Shown here in pieces: positions 51,450 to 60,162 of a DNA stretch of 64,000 nt (position 1 is its first letter; each line of letters begins with the position of its first letter). The DNA is from Arthrobacter sp. AZCC_0090 (GTDB taxonomy: Bacteria; Actinomycetota; Actinomycetes; Actinomycetales; Micrococcaceae), in NCBI RefSeq assembly GCF_014207375.1, contig NZ_JACHEE010000005.1, positions 1 through 64,000 on the forward strand, written 5' to 3'. Under the pieces are notes generated by a model that had not been told where the DNA came from, did not search any database, and was given only the letters and a program-made list of their open reading frames with translations. Made by a program: the position numbers and the translations under genes.

Positions 51450-52334
51450 TCAGCCGCCACTGAATGCAGTTATGGCGTTGATGACAGCCGGTCCCAGGAT
51501 GGCGATGAACAGCACGGGGAAGATGAAGAGCAGAAGGGGGAACAGGACCATCACTGGAAGCTTCATCGCCTTCTCTTCAGCACGCTGGCGGCGCTTCACC
51601 CTCATGACTTTGGCTTGGACCCTCAAGACCCGGCTGATGGCAATACCGTAAGTGTCCGCCTGAATGACGGCCTGCACAAAGCTTCGGAGTTCAGGAACGT
51701 TAGTACGTTCGGCCAGTGCCAGATAGGACTCGCGGCGGCTCCGCCCAACCTGCATGTCCTGGAGCGTGCGCACCAGCTCCTCGGCCAACGGTCCCTTCCC
51801 ATTTTCCCCGGCCCGGGCCATCGCTCCTTCAAACCCGAGGCCGGCTTCGACCGAAATCAGCATTTGGTCCATGGTATTTGCGAGTTCCAATTGCATGGCC
51901 TTTTGACGCTCCTGTCCTTTGCTGTAAAGCATCAGATCCGGGATAAAGTAGCCAAGCAACACGACAAATATCCCCACGAGCTTGATGATCCCGCTCGAAC
52001 TGTTGATGCTGATGAACAAGCCAAAGAGGGCACCAAACAAACCCAGCGCTGGTTTTGCTGCGAGGACGCGTCCCAAAGGCAGCGAAGGCGGCCGGCCGGC
52101 CAAGGAAAGAAGCCTGTCCAGCTTCTGGACATAGCTTCCGGGGGTGAGCCGGTAGCCAAGGCGCTCCAGCACGCCGGTTCGGCCCTGTTCCTCGACTTCG
52201 GCGACGTCGAGGCCCCGTGCCAGGAGTTCCCGGACCACACGTTGTGCTGTGCGATCCACGGAGAGGAACGACCATCCGAGGTAGGAAAGCGGTAGCGGCA
52301 CCAGGAGGAGCGACAGCAAGACAAGGGGATCCAC
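51450..52334 (-). CDS. tadC: TadC-like type II secretion F-family protein
   Basis: The 294-residue inner-membrane protein has the T2SSF domain (about 140-265), with ANTMDQMLISVEAGLGFEGA and ADTYGIAISRVLRVQAKVMR, and helices near positions 5-20, 95-135 and 265-290. It starts at GTG 52334, 8 bp after the stop of the TadB gene. TadB and TadC form the platform on which the pilus ATPase acts. It is the last gene of the Tad operon in this window. Confidence 0.9.
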   Translation of the reverse strand: MDPLVLLSLLLVPLPLSYLGWSFLSVDRTAQRVVRELLARGLDVAEVEEQGRTGVLERLGYRLTPGSYVQKLDRLLSLAGRPPSLPLGRVLAAKPALGLFGALFGLFISINSSSGIIKLVGIFVVLLGYFIPDLMLYSKGQERQKAMQLELANTMDQMLISVEAGLGFEGAMARAGENGKGPLAEELVRTLQDMQVGRSRRESYLALAERTNVPELRSFVQAVIQADTYGIAISRVLRVQAKVMRVKRRQRAEEKAMKLPVMVLFPLLLFIFPVLFIAILGPAVINAITAFSGG

Positions 52335-52342
52335 GGTTCACC

Positions 52343-53274
52343 TCAAAACTTCAAGTCGATAATCTTGCGCATCCAGAGCCCGCCGATAGTCATGAGGATG
52401 GCCGACGCCGCGATCATTCCCCATCCAAGCGGATGCGTGAACATCGGCTCCATGTAGCCCGGGTTGACCACCATGAGCATGGTGACGATGCCGAAGGGAA
52501 GCGCCATGAGGATGTATCCCGAGAACTTTCCCTCCGCGGCCAAGGACTTGATGTGCCCTTTGATCTCGCTGCGCTCTCGGATGGTTTCGTTGACCTGGTC
52601 CAGGACCTCCGCCAGGTTTCCTCCCACCTCGCGGTTGATTTGGATTGCTTGGGCTATCCATACAAAGTCCTCGCTCCGCATCCGCGTTGCAGTGTCGTTG
52701 AGCGAGGCTTCGAGATCTCTGCCGAGGCTGGTCTCCGTGATGATCCGGCGCATTTCCTCGGCCGTAGGACTGGTTGACTCATTGGCCGCGGCGTCGATCG
52801 CACGGAGGATACTGTGGCCGGCCCTCAATCCGCCGGCAAGCAGCTGGAGGGTATCGCCGAGCTGGTCATCGAATTTTGCTCGCCTTTTGCCCGCCAAGAA
52901 CCTGATGACCAGCCGTCCAACCAAGGGTGCAGGGAGAAAGAACAAAACAGCCACCCAAGGCCCGCCAACAACAAGACCGATCAGCGCACCCACGAGCGCA
53001 CCGGCAATCATGAGGATGACGAAATCCGCTTGACTCATTCGCAGGCCGGCGTTTTCGAGTTCTTCCCGGTTGAACATCCGAATGTTGCGACGCGCCAGGA
53101 CGCGATGGAGCACATCGGCCGCCGAGCCTGCGAAACGGGTGAGCTGCGAGCCCGGGCCCACTTGGTAGGGCCGTCTCCGATCCATCGGAACCTCGGGGGT
53201 TTTGGGCAGGATCACGGCTACCCCGAAGATCAGGATGGCTGAAAGCATCAAGGCCATTCCGGTGAGGAGCATGC

Positions 53275-53278
<4 letters not shown>
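52343..53278 (-). CDS. tadB: TadB-like type II secretion F-family protein
   Basis: The 311-residue protein has an N-terminal helix, two central helices (about 88-125), the T2SSF domain (about 150-275: LGDTLQLLAGGLRAGHSILR, DFVWIAQAIQINREVGGNLA, LDQVNETIRERSEIKGHIKS) and C-terminal helices. It starts at GTG 53278, overlapping the CpaF stop by four bases (GTGA). Confidence 0.9.
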
Positions 53279-54812
<1,534 letters not shown>

Positions 54813-54813
<1 letters not shown>

Positions 54814-56006
54814 TAGACCACTACCCTTCTGTGCAGTTTCCGCTGTGCCGTGGCGCGCCACACGGGATTGAAGCGTTCGACAAGTTGTTTGAGTCCTTTG
54901 ACGGCCGGATCCTTCACCGATTCCTGGAGCACGGGAATGCCACGGTTGGTGGAGAACGCTACGGCCTTTGACCGAGGGATGCTGACATCAACGGGGGCGC
55001 CGACGGTCGATTCGACGTCCTGGACTGACAAGCCGGACTTGGAATCCGCCAGGTTGAGCACCACGTGGCGGGTTTCCGGAAGGAGGTTCAGCCTCCGGAG
55101 AATGTCCAGGCCGGAGCGGAGTCCCCGGACGCTTGGAACGTCCATGCCGGTCACCCACACTGCATCCGTGCATTGTTCAAGCGCAGCGAGGCCGATTTCG
55201 GGTAGTCCAGGGGCTGTGTCCACCACCACGTACTGGAACTGTTCGGCGAGTTGTTCCAGCAGCCGCCCCACCTGTTCCGGCAGGATCTCGTCGGCTTCGA
55301 CAGGGTTTTTCGGCGCGCACAAGGCATAGATGCTCGCCGGGTGAACGGTGAGGAAGGCCTTGAGAACGAGGGAATCCTGGCTGGCCGATGGGGTGACAGC
55401 GTCGGTGACAGTGTGTTCCGGATTGAGGTAGAGCCCCGAAGCGACGTCACCAAATTGCAAGTCGAGATCCACGATCACCACGCTCATCGGCGCGATCTTG
55501 CCCAGCCCCACTGCGATGTTCGTGGCGATGGTCGTCTTCCCCACGCCTCCCTTGGGAGAGAAGACCCCGATCACCAGGCCCTTCGGGGAGCCCTGCTGCT
55601 TGGGTTCCATGGTGCGCTGGCGGGTGGCGAACGACTGGCACGCCCGTTCAAGCGTGACCCTTATCTGGGCCAAGTCCGCGGACGGACTCATGATGTCGCG
55701 AATGCCGGACCGCATCGCCTGGAGGACGAATTCGTGGTTTGATTCGCTGACCAGGATCACGCTCAGCTCCGGCAACTGCACGTCGAAGACCGTGGCGAGG
55801 CGCAGCGCATCCTCCTCGGCTATGTCCGGTCCCAGGATCAGCACCTCGAGCTGTTCCTGGTTGAGGGCGCCGAACAATTCAGCGGGATCGGCCGGCAACA
55901 CATTCGTGAAGAAGGTCTGAACGCTTCCGGGCAGGCCACCGGCAACGGCCTGACGCAAGCGCTGGTCAAATTCCGTGCTGGGAGTGATCAGGACAAAGCG
56001 GCTCAT
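54813..56006 (-). CDS. cpaE: CpaE/TadZ-like localisation ATPase
   Basis: The 397-residue protein has an N-terminal receiver-like domain (about 1-130) and a MinD/ParA-type ATPase domain with the deviant Walker A GVFSPKGGVGKTTIATNIAV, VVIVDLDLQFGDVASGLYL and YVVVDTAPGLPEIGLAALEQ. TadZ proteins position the pilus machine at the cell pole. The start overlaps the CpaB stop by four bases. The C-terminal part ends with a basic tail (RKLHRRVVV). Confidence 0.9.
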
Positions 56007-56776
56007 CGGTACACCCCTCCCGGCTGGATGATCGTGGGCCCGCTGTCCTTGGCATCCATCGGCTCTTTGCTGAGCCAGATCTTCTCGAACTCAGCCGCGA
56101 AGACAATCTTGGCGGCGTCGACGTCATTTACGGCGACCGTCAACAGGAGGGAGCCGGTGGGAAGGCTGGTGTCTGCCGGATTGGCGGCGGCACCGGAACT
56201 GGGACTCGGCGTCGGCTGCTGGCTCGCCCCGGCTTGCGGAGCGCGCTGGACCGCAGTCAATAGGACCTTGTGAATGGTCAATTCAGTGGTCGATTTGTCC
56301 GGTTTCGCGTCAATCCCTCCGGCGGACATGGAAATGAATATTCCAACATGGTCACCGGGAACCAACCGTCCTCCTACCACCCGCTGGGGCTCAAGCTGAA
56401 ACGAGACCTCCTGGAAGCCCGCTGGAACCTTCACGACCCCGGGAGTTTTCAGCGCATCCGGGGCGACCAGCCTTTCGGACACCAGCGTCTCGCCGGGGAG
56501 AAGGTCGACGGCGGCCACCTTGCCGGCGGAATCGGCGAGGGTGTGCAGCGCGGACTGGGGGACGGCCGATTGCGGGAGTTGCTGGGTGCTCACGGAAGCC
56601 TGCATGGATTCCACGGGGGTGCCGGCGGGAATGGACGTCTTGACGATCAAGACGTCTTCCGGGGAGAGGTTTTGGACCGCCCGTTGATCAGCGCCCTGGG
56701 CATAGGAAAAGACGAGAATCACCCCTATGATGGCCAGCAGTGCCGCTGCCGATCCTGCCAACAAGCGTGACTTCAC
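56003..56776 (-). CDS. cpaB: Flp pilus assembly protein CpaB/RcpC
   Basis: The 257-residue protein has one N-terminal helix (SRLLAGSAAALLAIIGVILV), a SAF domain (about 40-110: VLIVKTSIPAGTPVESMQAS, LLPGETLVSERLVAP) and an RcpC-type domain (about 120-230: VVGGRLVPGDHVGIFISMSA). A Ser/Pro/Ala-rich insertion lies at about 185-205. It begins at ATG 56776, 35 bp after the TadG-like gene. Confidence 0.9.
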   Translation of the reverse strand: MKSRLLAGSAAALLAIIGVILVFSYAQGADQRAVQNLSPEDVLIVKTSIPAGTPVESMQASVSTQQLPQSAVPQSALHTLADSAGKVAAVDLLPGETLVSERLVAPDALKTPGVVKVPAGFQEVSFQLEPQRVVGGRLVPGDHVGIFISMSAGGIDAKPDKSTTELTIHKVLLTAVQRAPQAGASQQPTPSPSSGAAANPADTSLPTGSLLLTVAVNDVDAAKIVFAAEFEKIWLSKEPMDAKDSGPTIIQPGGVYR

Positions 56777-56811
56777 TTACTTCTCCTGTGCCTAGAGAAC
56801 GGGATGGAAAA

Positions 56812-57855
56812 CTAACCTGCGAGGTACACAACGGTGGCTCCATTGGGGTCCGCCGGGCCCAATGAATAGCCGTCGGCCAGCGATACGTACTTGACGAAGC
56901 TGCCGATGATCCCGCGGCAGTTTCCAGTGCAGGAAAGCGCGGAAGATACATCCGGGCTCGAGTTGCGGAACGCCTCCGGGGTCGAGTTGTTGCCACTGAA
57001 CTTCCAGCCAGCAACCTTGAAAGCGGCGAAGGAGACGAGGTGGTAGATAGCACCGCTTCCCGTGCCGATGACTGAGTCGAAGACGGGGAGCAGGACGATC
57101 ACATCGCGTCCAGCCGTGATGGTGTCACTCCACTTTTGAAGCGTGGCCGCACAGTTGTTGGGAAGGCTGTTGCCAGGTGCGCTTCCGCCTTCACTGACGA
57201 CAAGATTGATCGTGCCGCCGCAGACACCAGCATCTTGGGTGATCCAACCGTACCCGCCAGCAACAGTGGCGCCGGCGGGGCCGTAATTGCAGCTAGGGTT
57301 GGCGCCCGTTCCGTGGTCCTGGAGAAGTTGGAGGGCGCCGCCGATGTATCCCCTCACCTGACAAATGGAATAGGCGAGCGGGAAGGCAGTCCGGCCGGCG
57401 ATAGGGCTGCCCCATCGGACACTCGAGGTGGCTACGACGTCGGCGGTGTTGAACCCAACGACGCGCGCGAAGAACAACGAGACGGCGTTCGGAGCCCCGC
57501 CCGCCTGCTGGGCTCCTGCGGTCACCGTTACCTTCCGGTTGACAAGGTCCAAGCTGACCGACGTGATGTTGTTCAGCCCGTCCACGGCATTCTTGTTGGC
57601 AAGGCTGATCGCGAGCGGAGAAGTGGTGGAGCAATTCAGGTCGCTCGTGTCGAGGGCGCATTTCTGTGCAACGCCCAGAGCCGCGGCATCGGCTCCGTTT
57701 TGGACTTGCGCCTTCTCGGAGTAGAGCCTTCCCACATCCACCGCTAGCGCGGCGAATCCGAGCAGCACCACCAGCAAGAGGGCAACGAGGACCGCTACCG
57801 CTCCGCGTTCTCCGTTTTCCCGAAACGCCAGGCCCCGGAGCCTCAGCCGCTGCAT
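56812..57855 (-). CDS. TadG-like pilus assembly protein
   Basis: The 347-residue protein begins with a basic stretch and the Tad-domain helix GERGAVAVLVALLLVVLLGF, followed by AALAVDVGRLYSEKAQVQNG and ADAAALGVAQKCALD, the standard pattern of TadE/TadG-like exported proteins. The remaining 270 residues are an extracellular region with several Cys residues and low similarity to known domains. Its start overlaps the TadE stop by 13 bp. Confidence 0.88.
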   Translation of the reverse strand: MQRLRLRGLAFRENGERGAVAVLVALLLVVLLGFAALAVDVGRLYSEKAQVQNGADAAALGVAQKCALDTSDLNCSTTSPLAISLANKNAVDGLNNITSVSLDLVNRKVTVTAGAQQAGGAPNAVSLFFARVVGFNTADVVATSSVRWGSPIAGRTAFPLAYSICQVRGYIGGALQLLQDHGTGANPSCNYGPAGATVAGGYGWITQDAGVCGGTINLVVSEGGSAPGNSLPNNCAATLQKWSDTITAGRDVIVLLPVFDSVIGTGSGAIYHLVSFAAFKVAGWKFSGNNSTPEAFRNSSPDVSSALSCTGNCRGIIGSFVKYVSLADGYSLGPADPNGATVVYLAG

Positions 57856-58217
57856 ACCATGACTCCCACGCCTTGCATCGCGAACGGCCCGGCAAATCCC
57901 GTGAGGGTGCTAAGCGTGTAGTTGATGGTCACGGACATCTGCGCCCCCGATGTGCAGCTGGCCGGACTAAAGGTGAAATTCGTGTCTTGGAGCCTTGGAT
58001 TCAGCGACACGGCAGCGTTCTTCGCAGCCGTCTTGGCAGCCGTTTGGTCGTTCGAAATTGCCATGACCCGGACTCCTTCGCGGGCTGCGTTCGAGAGCGA
58101 AACCTGCGCGTTGTACGCGCGGCTGAATTCGATGATTCCGAAGACCAGGAGCACCAGGATCGGTGCCACCAACGCGAATTCGACTGCCGCGGCACCGCGC
58201 TCTGATGCCTTGGCCAT
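57843..58217 (-). CDS. tadE: TadE-like minor pilin
   Basis: The 124-residue protein begins MAKASERGAAAVEFALVAP and has the TadE N-terminal helix with the conserved Glu in AAVEFALVAPILVLLVFGII and EFSRAYNAQVSLSNAAREGV. ATG 58217 is preferred, with AAAGG upstream, over an in-frame start at 58232. TadE pseudopilins are processed by the same peptidase as the Flp pilin. Confidence 0.9.
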   Translation of the reverse strand: MAKASERGAAAVEFALVAPILVLLVFGIIEFSRAYNAQVSLSNAAREGVRVMAISNDQTAAKTAAKNAAVSLNPRLQDTNFTFSPASCTSGAQMSVTINYTLSTLTGFAGPFAMQGVGVMVCSG

Positions 58218-58257
58218 GATGTTGCCTTTCAAGAAAACGAATAGTCCAAATCAAGCA

Positions 58258-58289
58258 GAGTGGCGGCTGCCTGAATGCCGCCGCCACTC
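58258..58289 (-). terminator. Intercistronic hairpin between pilin 1 and tadE
   Basis: GAGTGGCGGC (58258-58267) pairs with GCCGCCACTC (58280-58289) around a 12-nt loop. It lies between the stop of the first pilin gene (58344) and the start of tadE (58217). There is no strong T tail on the minus strand, so it may act as an attenuator or 3' stabiliser that lets the pilin transcript exceed the machinery genes. Confidence 0.6.
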
Positions 58290-58343
58290 GGGGTTTGCTT
58301 GGTGTGCCCCGAATTGCCTCCCGGGCACTTTACGGTGCGGCTC

Positions 58344-58580
58344 CTAGGTGCAGGTGGCAGCGGTGTGGACGCCGCCCGTGGTGCTGCCAGCGGTGAAGCT
58401 TCCGCCGCTGACGGAACACTGGATCTGAGTGAACGTGTCTTTCAAGGTTCCACCGAGGAGGGTGACGGCGGCGATGATGACAACTGCGATAAGGGCAACC
58501 ATGATGCCGTATTCGACAGCGGTGGCCCCGGTTTCGTCACGGCGGACGAAGGATGCGGACTTGCGGAAAATGGAAAGCAT
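58344..58580 (-). CDS. flp: Flp-type pilin 1
   Basis: The 78-residue pilin has a short basic leader (MLSIFRKSASFVRRDETG), then the processing region ATAVEYGIMVALIAVVII with Glu at the +5-type position and an Ala/Val/Ile-rich helix. The mature tail is LLGGTLKDTFTQIQC followed by Gly/Ser/Thr-rich residues. It starts at ATG 58580 with AGGAG upstream. It is very similar to the pilin encoded at 58768-59007. Confidence 0.92.
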   Translation of the reverse strand: MLSIFRKSASFVRRDETGATAVEYGIMVALIAVVIIAAVTLLGGTLKDTFTQIQCSVSGGSFTAGSTTGGVHTAATCT

Positions 58581-58767
58581 TGAGGCTCCTGGCTGAAGAC
58601 GGTCATAGCAATTTGTCAGGATGCGGGCCATGTCGGATCTAGCCCACCGAACGGACGGACTTACTAGGCACAGGTGCCCGTACCACTTGAAGCAGTGGAA
58701 GCCTAGCGCCGCCGCCACTCGAGCTTGTTGTGCCGCGTATTGACCCGTGCACCGTGCAGTGCGACCC

Positions 58768-59007
58768 CTATTTGGAGCAGCTGGCGGCGGTGTGGACTCC
58801 GGCGGTGGTGCTGCCAGCGGTGAAGGCTCCGCCGTTCATGGAACACGTGATCTGGGTGAATGTGTCTTTCAAGGTTCCGCCGAGGAGGGTGACGGCCACG
58901 ATGATGACAACAGCGATGAGGGCAACCATGATGCCGTATTCGACGGCGGTTGCGCCGTCTTCTTCACGACGGACACGGGACGCGGTGTTTGAGACCAGAG
59001 AAAGCAT
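58768..59007 (-). CDS. flp: Flp-type pilin 2
   Basis: The 79-residue pilin differs from pilin 1 at only about 20 positions. It shares GATAVEYGIMVALIAVVII, the LLGGTLKDTFTQI block and the C-terminal SGGSFTAGSTT-like tail. It starts at ATG 59007 with AGGAG upstream. The 187 bp after its stop resemble the region after pilin 1, so gene and downstream sequence were duplicated together. It is the first gene of the Tad operon. Confidence 0.92.
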   Translation of the reverse strand: MLSLVSNTASRVRREEDGATAVEYGIMVALIAVVIIVAVTLLGGTLKDTFTQITCSMNGGAFTAGSTTAGVHTAASCSK

Positions 59008-59110
59008 GTGAAACTCCTGAGCGAGTTGGGGAGATTTGGGCTGGTCCAGCACCAGCTCCCTAGAAACATAGCAACGCCCAGAACCCCATGGCGCAGACCT
59101 TGGGACATCC

Positions 59111-59153
59111 TGTGCTAAGACTCGCGAAGCTGCGCATTTCTTGTGCTAAAACT
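59111..59153. promoter_or_regulatory. Direct repeat TGTGCTAARACT upstream of the Tad operon
   Basis: TGTGCTAAGACT (59111-59122) and TGTGCTAAAACT (59142-59153) are 31 bp apart, three helical turns. They lie 104-146 bp upstream of the first pilin start, between the promoter region and tRNA-Met. They look like a site for a regulator of the pilus operon. Confidence 0.5.
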
Positions 59154-59249
59154 AGGGAAAGCCTTCGGATCCGTGGTTGGCTGCTTGCGGGCTTCGCAGT
59201 GCGTCGGGGCTCCTCTAGCCCCTAGCCGGACTCAGTCGCCTTAAACAGA

Positions 59250-59282
59250 AGCAGCCCAGAAGCTGAACACTTCTGGGCTGCT
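59250..59282 (-). terminator. Terminator of tRNA-Met
   Basis: AGCAGCCCAGAA (59250-59261) and TTCTGGGCTGCT (59271-59282) form a perfect 12-bp stem with a 9-nt loop. On the minus strand it is followed by TCTGTTT. It lies 8 bp beyond the 3' end of tRNA-Met. Confidence 0.88.
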
Positions 59283-59289
59283 GTCTCTG

Positions 59290-59363
59290 TAGCGGTGGGG
59301 AGGCTCGATCTCCCGACCTCACGATTATGAGTCGTGCGCTCTAACCAACTGAGCTACACCGCC
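59290..59363 (-). tRNA. tRNA-Met (CAU)
   Basis: The minus strand reads GGCGGTGTAGCTCAGTTGGT at the 5' end, has the anticodon loop CTCATAA within the stem ACGA/TCGT, and the T arm with GATCGAGCC. The acceptor closes with a G-U pair at position 1. No CCA is encoded. CAU could also be a lysidine-modified isoleucine tRNA, but the D arm and overall sequence fit elongator Met. Confidence 0.85.
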
Positions 59364-59370
59364 ACGAATG

Positions 59371-59414
59371 AGAAAAACCTGTGTCAAGCCGGTCAAAAAC
59401 CGCCTTGACACAGG
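59371..59414 (-). terminator. Terminator of tRNA-Thr
   Basis: CCTGTGTCAAG (59378-59388) pairs with CTTGACACAGG (59404-59414), a perfect 11-bp stem around a 15-nt loop that itself can pair. On the minus strand it is followed by TTTTTCTC. It lies between the two tRNA genes, so each tRNA has its own terminator. Confidence 0.92.
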
Positions 59415-59425
59415 CCCTCATTCAG

Positions 59426-59497
59426 AGCCCCCCACCGGAATCGATCCGGTGACCTCGTTCTTACCAAGAACGCGCTCTACCACTGAGCTAGGGGGGC
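59426..59497 (-). tRNA. tRNA-Thr (GGU)
   Basis: The minus strand reads GCCCCCCTAGCTCAGTGGTA at the 5' end, with an anticodon stem CGTTC/GAACG, the loop TTGGTAA giving anticodon GGU, and the T arm GGTCACCGGATCGATTCCGG. The acceptor stem GCCCCCC pairs fully with GGGGGGC. No CCA is encoded. Confidence 0.93.
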
Positions 59498-59616
59498 AAC
59501 GAGTAAATACTCTACCGGACGATATCCCAGGCCACAAATCGGCTGCGGGACAGGGAAAAGTGGCACCGACACAATTTGCATCCGCTCCGGAATGTTGATC
59601 CGGAAAGGCGTTGAAA

Positions 59617-59994
59617 CTAGGGCAGGCGGAGCACTTGGCCCGGGTAGATGTGGTCCGGATTGGGCACGGTGTCCGCGTTCACGGCGATCAGGGCATCCAG
59701 GTCAACACCGAACTGCACGGCGATGCCGCTAAGGGTGTCATCTGTCTCCACTACCACTTCGGTCACCCTCCCCGCGCTGGCTGCGGCAACCGGCTCGCTT
59801 GCGACAGGCTCACCCGCGGCATCCGGCTCCACAACTGCTCCACGGTCCACTGAGGCGTCCGGGCCGGGACTTTGGGCCATCTCCCCCGTTGGAGGTTCGG
59901 CAGCGTCCTGCGGGGCCTCCGGAGCCCGCCCGGCGGCCTTCGCTTCAGCCTTGTCGATGCCGAGGTTCTTCTTCACCCCATCAAGGAATCCCAT
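59617..59994 (-). CDS. Small LysM-domain protein
   Basis: The 125-residue protein begins MGFLDGVKKNLGIDKAEAKA, has an Ala/Pro/Glu-rich middle and ends in a LysM domain (about 80-125: EVVVETDDTLSGIAVQFGVD through PGQVLRLP). There is no signal peptide, so it resembles cytoplasmic LysM proteins of the YgaU/LysM type. ATG 59994 has AAAGGG upstream and replaces a longer frame from 60057. It is not coupled to other genes. Confidence 0.88.
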   Translation of the reverse strand: MGFLDGVKKNLGIDKAEAKAAGRAPEAPQDAAEPPTGEMAQSPGPDASVDRGAVVEPDAAGEPVASEPVAAASAGRVTEVVVETDDTLSGIAVQFGVDLDALIAVNADTVPNPDHIYPGQVLRLP

Positions 59995-60107
59995 TTTGGC
60001 CCTTTCAATACCCGCGGACAGCCCGAAAGGGGCCGCAGCCACGCCCTTCCGCAGCAAAACTGATCCTACGGACAGAGGCGGGCAGTTCCAAGGGCTTGGG
60101 TTAAACA

Positions 60108-60139
60108 GTCAGAGGCCGGCTCGAAAGCCGGCCTCTGAC
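60108..60139 (-). terminator. Terminator of the DEAD-box helicase gene
   Basis: GTCAGAGGCCGGCT (60108-60121) pairs perfectly with AGCCGGCCTCTGAC (60126-60139) around a CGAA loop. On the minus strand it is followed by TGTTTAA. It starts 23 bp beyond the helicase stop. Confidence 0.9.
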
Positions 60140-60162
60140 CGAAATCCAGGAACTAGTCCTGT

